Origin: UMGS1279 sp045577695
GTDB lineage: Bacteria > Bacillota > Clostridia > Oscillospirales > Acutalibacteraceae
Assembly (NCBI GenBank): GCA_045577695.1
Contig: JAZNIW010000006.1
Coordinates: forward strand, 1 to 10,841
Length of the DNA: 10,841 nt
Reading direction: 5' to 3'
The translations under genes were made by a program, and so were the position numbers. The notes under the pieces were generated by a model that was given only the letters and a program-made list of their open reading frames with translations, searched no databases and had not been told where the DNA came from. This document shows, piece by piece, positions 6,936-10,841 of the stretch (its first letter is position 1; every line of letters begins with the position of its first letter).

Positions 6936-7632
6936 CCGTTTTTTGCGTATTCGTCAACTGGTGGGAGAGGATGCTTTTTCTCGTCTGCAATCCGCTCGTG
7001 TGGCCGTTTTTGGGTTAGGAGGCGTTGGCTCTTACGTGGCCGAATCCTTGGCGCGAAGCGGAGTGGGTGCCTTGGATATTTTTGATCACGATAAAGTAGA
7101 TATCACCAACATAAACCGTCAACTTTTCGCGTTGGAGAGTACCGTTGGACAACCAAAGGCTCAAGTCGCAGCTGCTCGCCTGCGCGATATCAATCCTGCC
7201 CTTTCTCTTGCTGTTCATATTTTATTTGTTACACCGGAAGAAACCGAAAAATTAGATTTTTCTATTTATAACTATGTGGTAGATGCCGTAGATAATGTGA
7301 CGGCTAAAATTTCCATCTGTCAAAAGGCAACCGAACAAAAGATTCCCGTTATTTCAGCGATGGGGGCCGGCAATAAGTTAGACCCTGCTGCCTTTCGGGT
7401 GGCGCCGATTGAAAAGACGGAGGGTTGTCCTTTGGCGCGGGTGATGCGCAGTGAGTTAAAAAAACGTGGAATTCAGGGCGTGAAAGCTGTCTATTCGGCC
7501 GAGCTGCCCAAAAAATCTAAAGCAACCGAAGCGGGACGGCGCAGTCCCACTCCGGCCAGTATTGCAACCGTTCCTTCGGTGGCGGGATTGATTCTCGCCA
7601 ACGAGGTGCTTTCGGATTTAATGAAAGGATGA
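6928..7632 (+). CDS. tcdA: tRNA threonylcarbamoyladenosine dehydratase (E1-like, TcdA/YgdL/YrvM)
   Basis: TcdA uses ATP to dehydrate t6A37 of tRNA into the cyclic form ct6A. The 234-residue protein has a Rossmann ATP-binding motif GLGGVG (29-34), the E1 signature DITNINRQL (58-66) with the adenylate-contacting Arg64, K77 in VGQPKAQ, and the VDAVDNVTAK acceptor loop (about 117-126). The family block PIEKTEGCPLARVMR follows. It is shorter than E. coli TcdA (about 268 residues) but ends as many Firmicute versions do. The start ATG 6928 lies inside the end of the kinase gene, with AGGGGAGGAAG just upstream. Its substrate is the product of TsaD, encoded two genes upstream, so both steps can be made from one transcript. 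Confidence 0.95.
   Translation: MDNRFLRIRQLVGEDAFSRLQSARVAVFGLGGVGSYVAESLARSGVGALDIFDHDKVDITNINRQLFALESTVGQPKAQVAAARLRDINPALSLAVHILFVTPEETEKLDFSIYNYVVDAVDNVTAKISICQKATEQKIPVISAMGAGNKLDPAAFRVAPIEKTEGCPLARVMRSELKKRGIQGVKAVYSAELPKKSKATEAGRRSPTPASIATVPSVAGLILANEVLSDLMKG
7624..7629 (+). promoter_or_regulatory. Shine-Dalgarno favouring the second ATG of the LacI-like gene
   Basis: AAAGGA is spaced 8 nt from ATG 7638 but touches ATG 7629. The family N-terminus (M-T-L-K-x-V-A) also matches the second start. Confidence 0.6.
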
Positions 7633-7637
7633 AAGAA

Positions 7638-8222
7638 ATGACATTAAAAGAGGTAGCAAAGCGCGCCGATTGTTCGGTTGCCACGGTTTCCAAAGCTTTA
7701 AAAAACAGTCCCGAAATCAGCGAGGAGGTTAAGACAAGGATTCTCGCTATCGCCAAGGAATCGGGATATTTAAAAAAAGCCACCGCTCACAAAGCTGTCT
7801 TGGGTGGGATGAAGATCGTGTTGTTTAACGACCCCAAGGGAATGTTTAAAGAGGAATATATTTCGTTGCAGGCGAAGGCGAAAAAAAGCGGATTGACCCT
7901 TTTGGTTTCCGCTCTTTCAGAGGTCGATGCCAAAGAACTCAAAACCCAACTGGGTGCGTTTGGCCTTTTGTTGGTCGGGCGACCCAAAAAAGAAAGCGAC
8001 CCGTATCTGCTTTGGTTGGAAGATTTGTCTGAACTGGAAGACTTCTTGAAAGCCGCGGCTCTATATCGCCCGACACGCCCCTCCCGCGCCGGTCAAAACG
8101 CGGGAGAGCGAAGCACAAAATCCAAAACCACTTCACGAAAAACGCCGGAACAACAACCCGAGAAGCCGGTGGAACCGCAACCCGAACCACAAAAAAAGCA
8201 AGAGGAGATTTGGTTGCTGTAA
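7638..8222 (+). CDS. Truncated LacI-type DNA-binding protein with Pro/Glu/Gln/Lys-rich tail
   Basis: This 194-residue protein begins with a complete LacI helix-turn-helix: TLKEVAKRADCSVATVSKAL and the following third helix to about residue 48. It then has only a fragment of the periplasmic-binding-protein-like effector domain (MKIVLFND, the helix near AKAKKSGLTLLVSAL, and LLLVGRPKK, about 57-120), against about 340 residues for a full LacI regulator. The last 55 residues are low complexity, ending PEPQKKQEEIWLL, with the hydrophobic IWLL at the C-terminus. The usual hinge helix (Y-x-P-N-x-x-A-R) is not recognisable. ATG 7638 is chosen because AAAGGA (7624-7629) is 8 nt upstream; ATG 7629, overlapping the tcdA stop, has its purine run abutting it. 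DNA binding is likely; effector sensing is doubtful. The target is unknown; autoregulation of the operon is one possibility. Confidence 0.75.
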   Translation: MTLKEVAKRADCSVATVSKALKNSPEISEEVKTRILAIAKESGYLKKATAHKAVLGGMKIVLFNDPKGMFKEEYISLQAKAKKSGLTLLVSALSEVDAKELKTQLGAFGLLLVGRPKKESDPYLLWLEDLSELEDFLKAAALYRPTRPSRAGQNAGERSTKSKTTSRKTPEQQPEKPVEPQPEPQKKQEEIWLL

Positions 8223-8234
8223 GTTTGTTTTATT

Positions 8235-8291
8235 AAAAAATCGCCTCAGGGAGACACTTCGTAAAGAAGTTTCTTCCTGGGGCGATTTTTT
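8235..8291. terminator. Bidirectional intrinsic terminator between convergent units
   Basis: A long hairpin pairs 8235-8250 with 8276-8291 (16 bp, one G-T pair) and continues through 8251-8260 with 8266-8275 (one C-T mismatch, one G-T pair), around the 5-nt loop GTAAA. The outer pairs form an A-run on one side and a T-run on the other, so it can stop transcripts from both the polA operon and the cwlJ-gerQ operon. It begins on the last base of the gerQ stop codon. Confidence 0.92.
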
Positions 8292-8662
8292 TAATTGTTT
8301 GGTTCGTAGAAGGTGACAAACTTAATGGAATACAGGTCGCAAATCATATAGCGGCCGTTGGACGCATCGTATAAAACAATATAACTCACCCCGACGTTGT
8401 TTAAAATCCCGCTGCGGGTGGTGAGGGAGTTGTTGCCAATTAAAAATTCCACGTCTACGTATTGGCCAACATTATCTCTAAGAATTTGTTGAATGGAACC
8501 TTGGTAGGCGTCGTACCCAATGCCGGAGGGAACCGTGAATCCGTTTCCGGTAGCGGGGCTGTTTCCGGCCGGTCGCAAATTGGTGCCGATGCGGTCATTT
8601 CCGGAAACCGAATGACGTGTTTGATTTTGCATATTGGGGTTGGAATAATTGTTTTGATTCAT
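8291..8662 (-). CDS. gerQ: Spore coat protein GerQ
   Basis: This 123-residue protein matches the conserved C-terminal domain of GerQ: GSIQQILRDNVGQYVDVEF, then the strand-rich segment to YMICDLYSIKFVTFYEP. In Bacillus subtilis GerQ is an inner-coat protein needed for CwlJ to localise and act in Ca-dipicolinate-triggered germination, and it is cross-linked by the transglutaminase Tgl through N-terminal lysines. The first 55 residues here are Asn/Gln/Gly/Ser-rich and contain no lysine; the only lysine is near the C-terminus. The start ATG at 8662-8660 has AAGGAG (8677-8672) 9 nt upstream. The frame stays open further upstream, but that part overlaps cwlJ and is not coding. cwlJ lies 25 nt upstream on the same strand, the same pairing as in Bacillus. 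Confidence 0.88.
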   Translation of the reverse strand: MNQNNYSNPNMQNQTRHSVSGNDRIGTNLRPAGNSPATGNGFTVPSGIGYDAYQGSIQQILRDNVGQYVDVEFLIGNNSLTTRSGILNNVGVSYIVLYDASNGRYMICDLYSIKFVTFYEPNN

Positions 8663-8687
8663 AATGACGGACTCCTTTTTTAAAAAT

Positions 8688-9125
8688 TTACGTTTCGGCG
8701 TAATAGGAGGTTGGGTTGTAAAAACAGTGGTCGCCGATGCGCACCGCAAAAACGCCCACCCGCGAAGGGAAATTTTGTCGACAAGTGGTGCTAAACGGAT
8801 TAAAATACCACAAAGCGGTGCCGAGGCCGTATAGTTTATTGCCGGCCAAGGCCCAATCGGCAATGCTGTAATGCTCGTTCTGGGGGTTCATATTGTAAAT
8901 GTTTTGTGGATTATATTGCCCGTTAATGGTTTCTCTCACACAGTCAAATTGTCCCGGTTGGTAAACGACATTGCGTAAATTCCCACCCAAACGACTATAC
9001 TCACCATTGGGGACATGAACGCGGTTCATAACAATATTTGCTACCGCTTTCATTCCGTTTTCTCCTTCGCCGCCGGCTTCACATTGAATCAGCCGTGCCA
9101 ATAGTTCACGATCGTTATAGGCCAC
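8688..9125 (-). CDS. cwlJ: Spore cortex-lytic cell wall hydrolase CwlJ
   Basis: This 145-residue SleB/CwlJ-type hydrolase degrades spore cortex peptidoglycan during germination. The catalytic region LLARLIQCEAGGEG contains the conserved Glu16, followed by GMKAVANIVMNRV, the VYQPGQFDCV segment and GTALWYFNP, all typical of the family. There is no signal peptide and no separate peptidoglycan-binding domain. This fits CwlJ, which is made in the mother cell and held in the coat, and not SleB, which is exported. The start is taken as GTG 9125-9123, because GAGGTGA (9137-9131) is perfectly placed for it. A GTG three codons upstream (9134-9132) is part of that ribosome binding site; using it would add three residues. 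gerQ follows after 25 nt. In Bacillus the operon is sigma-E dependent; no convincing sigma-E site was found here. Confidence 0.92.
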   Translation of the reverse strand: MAYNDRELLARLIQCEAGGEGENGMKAVANIVMNRVHVPNGEYSRLGGNLRNVVYQPGQFDCVRETINGQYNPQNIYNMNPQNEHYSIADWALAGNKLYGLGTALWYFNPFSTTCRQNFPSRVGVFAVRIGDHCFYNPTSYYAET

Positions 9126-9130
9126 CTTTT

Positions 9131-9137
9131 TCACCTC
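9131..9137 (-). promoter_or_regulatory. Shine-Dalgarno overlapping an alternative GTG, deciding the cwlJ start
   Basis: GAGGTGA on the minus strand is a seven-base match to the anti-Shine-Dalgarno. It ends 5 nt before the GTG at 9125-9123 and contains the upstream in-frame GTG, which would have no ribosome binding site of its own. Confidence 0.65.
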
Positions 9138-9173
9138 GATTTCAGTATATGCATCGGGTGTAAAAAAAGAACC

Positions 9174-9196
9174 GTAGTTGTTTGATATTCAACTAC
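9174..9196 (-). promoter_or_regulatory. Hairpin with T-run in the cwlJ upstream region
   Basis: GTAGTTG (9174-9180) and CAACTAC (9190-9196) form a perfect 7-bp stem with a 9-nt loop. On the minus strand a 5-nt spacer and seven T follow, before cwlJ. It may be a weak second terminator for the upstream unit, or an attenuator if the cwlJ promoter lies further upstream. The spacer before the T-run weakens the terminator reading. Confidence 0.35.
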
Positions 9197-9238
9197 CATA
9201 AGTTTTTATAGTGAATATAAATTTGCAAAAATAAAAAT

Positions 9239-9268
9239 AGAGAGACAACTTCAACGAAGTGTCTCTCT
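9239..9268 (-). terminator. Intrinsic terminator of the ychF unit
   Basis: AGAGAGAC (9239-9246) pairs with GTCTCTCT (9261-9268) and ACTTC (9248-9252) with GAAGT (9256-9260), leaving one bulged A and a 3-nt loop. On the minus strand the hairpin is followed by ATTTTTATTTTTG. It lies 25 bp beyond the stop of the 89-residue gene and separates that unit from cwlJ. Confidence 0.85.
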
Positions 9269-9293
9269 ACGAATAGCTTACTTTTGCCTCTTG

Positions 9294-9563
9294 CTATTTG
9301 TCTTCCTTTTTGGGGACTTCACGGTAGAGGTTAAAGCGGAATAACAAGGTTTCATCCTCGGGATTGGAACAACGGATTTTGGCCTCGGTGATTTCGGCGC
9401 CTTTTAAAATGTTGGATAAACCAATGATTTGACAAAGTTTAGATTTTAAATTCAGCACGTCACCATCGGGGGTATCCATAAAAACATCCCCCTTGCAGGA
9501 ATCTAAGGTTTTCATAAAATCGGTTAAATTGATGTTGTGCAAGGTCATATCTTTTTCTAACAT
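9294..9563 (-). CDS. Conserved-looking small protein of unknown function
   Basis: I cannot assign a function to this 89-residue, soluble protein. It has no signal peptide, membrane segment or cysteine motif (two lone Cys besides Cys43). Its core, around GDVLNLKSKLCQIIGLSNIL (34 to about 56) followed by EITEAKIRCSNPEDETLLFRFNLY, looks folded and resembles short Clostridia proteins that I recall being annotated loosely as 'polyA polymerase'; that label is not credible for a protein this small. ATG 9563-9561 has AAAGGAG about 8 nt upstream, which supports real translation. It lies 59 nt downstream of ychF on the same strand, and a TATAAT (9602-9597) without a clear -35 lies in that gap, so it may be cotranscribed or have its own weak promoter. 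Confidence 0.8.
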   Translation of the reverse strand: MLEKDMTLHNINLTDFMKTLDSCKGDVFMDTPDGDVLNLKSKLCQIIGLSNILKGAEITEAKIRCSNPEDETLLFRFNLYREVPKKEDK

Positions 9564-9622
9564 AATGAATTCTCCTTTTGAGTTTTTTGTTTTTTTATTA
9601 TATTTGGGCCAAAGACCGTTTC

Positions 9623-10717
9623 CTATACATTAAAGCGGAAAAGAACGACGTCGCCATCTTGCATTACATATTCCTTTCCTTCGCTTCGCACCAAGCCTTT
9701 CTCTTTGGCGGCTACCATACTTCCGGAGGCTATCAGGTCGGAAAAAGAAACCACTTCGGCACGGATGAACCCACGCTCGAAATCGGTGTGGATTTTACCG
9801 GCTGCTCCCGGCGCTTTGGTGCCACGGGTGATGGTCCAGGCGCGCACTTCCGGCTTGCCGGCTGTGAGGTAAGAAATCAGACCGAGCAGGTCGTAACAGG
9901 TTTTGATAAGGCGGTCCAAACCGGATTTATCCAGGCCCAAATCAGCTAAGAACATTTGCTTTTCTTCTGCGGTGAGGGAGGCGATTTCGGCCTCCATCTC
10001 GGCGCAGATGGGAAGGGTTTGTGCACCTTCTTTAGCGGCGATTTCTTGCACCGCCAAAAAGCGTTCATTGGTTTGCAGTCCGCCGGCAAAATCGTCCTCA
10101 CTCATATTGCAAGCGTAGATAACCGGCTTGGCCGAAAGAAGCGGAATCTCTTTTAAAATAGCGGCCTCGGTTTCGTTGGTTTCGACCGCGCGGGCACTTA
10201 TGCCGTTTTCTAAAGATTCTTTCAGGCGGGTTAAAAAGGCTACCTCCGAGGCTAAGGATTTATCTCCCTTCATCGCCTTGGTAGATCGATCCAACCGACG
10301 GGAGACCATTTCCATATCGGATAAAATCAGTTCAATATTAATGGTTTCAATGTCGCGGGTGGGGTCAACCGAACCCTCCACGTGAATGATATCATCGCTT
10401 TCAAAACAACGCACCACGTGAACGATGGCATCAACCTCGCGAATGTGAGAGAGAAATTTGTTGCCGAGGCCTTCGCCTTTGGAGGCGCCTTTAACCAGGC
10501 CTGCAATATCCACAAATTCAATCACTGCGGGGGTATATTTTTCAGGGTGGTACATTTCAGCTAAAGCATCCAATCGTTCGTCGGGTACGGCAACCATACC
10601 AACATTAGGTTCAATGGTGCAAAAGGGAAAATTGGCTGATTGGGCGCCCGCATTGGTGATGGCGTTAAATAGAGTGGACTTACCCACATTGGGCAAACCG
10701 ACAATTCCTAGTTTCAT
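9623..10717 (-). CDS. ychF: Ribosome-binding ATPase YchF (OLA1 family)
   Basis: This 364-residue Obg-like P-loop NTPase binds ribosomes and hydrolyses ATP; in E. coli it is linked to stress and translation control. The P-loop is GLPNVGKST (7-15). The G3 motif DIAGLVKGA (70-78) has the hydrophobic residue in place of catalytic Gln that marks the HAS-NTPases. The G4 position is NMSE instead of NKxD, explaining the family's preference for ATP over GTP. A coiled-coil insertion lies around 125-200. The C-terminal TGS domain (about 280-364) includes RAWTITRGTKAPGAAGKIH. Length and all motifs are standard. AAGGAG (10736-10731) is 13 nt from ATG 10717, an unusually long spacing, but no other start codon lies in frame between it and the window end. 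Confidence 0.97.
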   Translation of the reverse strand: MKLGIVGLPNVGKSTLFNAITNAGAQSANFPFCTIEPNVGMVAVPDERLDALAEMYHPEKYTPAVIEFVDIAGLVKGASKGEGLGNKFLSHIREVDAIVHVVRCFESDDIIHVEGSVDPTRDIETINIELILSDMEMVSRRLDRSTKAMKGDKSLASEVAFLTRLKESLENGISARAVETNETEAAILKEIPLLSAKPVIYACNMSEDDFAGGLQTNERFLAVQEIAAKEGAQTLPICAEMEAEIASLTAEEKQMFLADLGLDKSGLDRLIKTCYDLLGLISYLTAGKPEVRAWTITRGTKAPGAAGKIHTDFERGFIRAEVVSFSDLIASGSMVAAKEKGLVRSEGKEYVMQDGDVVLFRFNV

Positions 10718-10745
10718 AGGTGTTATAATTCTCCTTGTTTGATGG

Positions 10746-10796
10746 GGATAAGCGAAAGTTTTACCGTATTTACAAAGGGTGGAATATCGCTTATCC
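10746..10796. promoter_or_regulatory. Perfect 10-bp inverted repeat in the ychF upstream region
   Basis: GGATAAGCGA (10746-10755) and TCGCTTATCC (10787-10796) are exact reverse complements 31 bp apart. Between them, -35-like hexamers face both ways: TTTACA (10769-10774) on plus, with TATCCT (10792-10797) 17 bp on, and TTGTAA (10775-10770) on minus, with CTTATC (10752-10747) 17 bp on. Each arm thus sits on a weak -10-like box. It could be a divergent promoter, a dimeric regulator site or a hairpin in the ychF leader. Confidence 0.4.
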
Positions 10797-10841
10797 TGTT
10801 TTAAAATGCTTGTTATGCGAGGGGGATTTTCGGGCGGGACG

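Noticed and set aside
8663..8863. N-terminal extension of the gerQ frame
   Set aside because: It overlaps cwlJ out of frame; AAGGAG and GerQ-like composition mark ATG 8662 as the start.
9141..9160. TATACT/CATATACT upstream of cwlJ as a sigma-A or sigma-E -10 box
   Set aside because: No matching -35 for either sigma factor was found, and transcription would start inside the ribosome binding site.
10806..10841. Plus-strand frame starting MLVMRGGFSGG, or a minus-strand gene end (SRPKIPLA stop at 10815-10813)
   Set aside because: Both are too short to judge at the window edge; no ribosome binding site precedes the plus-strand ATGs.

Overview
The window looks like chromosomal DNA of an endospore-forming, moderate-GC Firmicute, most likely a Clostridia/Oscillospirales-type gut or rumen bacterium. 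The clearest clue is a cwlJ-gerQ pair (spore cortex hydrolase and spore-coat protein). Bacillota-style Shine-Dalgarno sequences, TTG and GTG starts, a DNA polymerase I with a decayed proofreading domain and short A/T-flanked terminators fit this. The genus cannot be named from the sequence alone.

Layout: (1) Positions 1-724 hold no convincing gene. They contain a probable ISL3-type insertion-sequence end (170-199), a perfect 12-bp terminator hairpin (238-270) and about 280 bp rich in inverted repeats (292-562) that looks like a dispersed palindromic element. (2) A TraX-family membrane protein gene lies on the minus strand (725-1435, TTG start), back to back with the main operon. (3) From a near-consensus extended -10 promoter at 1535-1563, seven tightly packed plus-strand genes run to a strong terminator at 8235-8291: polA, a YwlE-type low-molecular-weight phosphatase, rimI, tsaD, a pyridoxal/pyridoxamine kinase, tcdA and a truncated LacI-type regulator. 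The first gap is 1 nt and most others are overlaps. (4) On the minus strand, cwlJ and gerQ converge on the same terminator, which serves both directions. (5) A second minus-strand unit, ychF followed by an 89-residue unknown protein, ends at a separate hairpin terminator (9239-9268). Upstream of ychF is a perfect 10-bp inverted repeat in a possible promoter region.

The main operon links genome maintenance (PolA) with tRNA modification and protein post-translational modification. TsaD makes the t6A base at position 37 of ANN-decoding tRNAs and TcdA cyclises it to ct6A, so two successive enzymes of one modification share a transcript. RimI acetylates ribosomal protein S18 and is classically linked to tsaD. 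The phosphatase has the Thr-containing P-loop typical of protein-arginine phosphatases. The last gene keeps a full LacI DNA-binding head but lost most of its ligand-binding domain and gained a Pro/Glu/Gln/Lys-rich tail; it is the least conventional gene here.

No tRNA, rRNA, CRISPR array or complete mobile element is visible. No wholly new multi-gene system stands out. The best leads are the truncated LacI protein, the lysine-poor GerQ, the palindromic intergenic element and the symmetric promoter-like repeat upstream of ychF.
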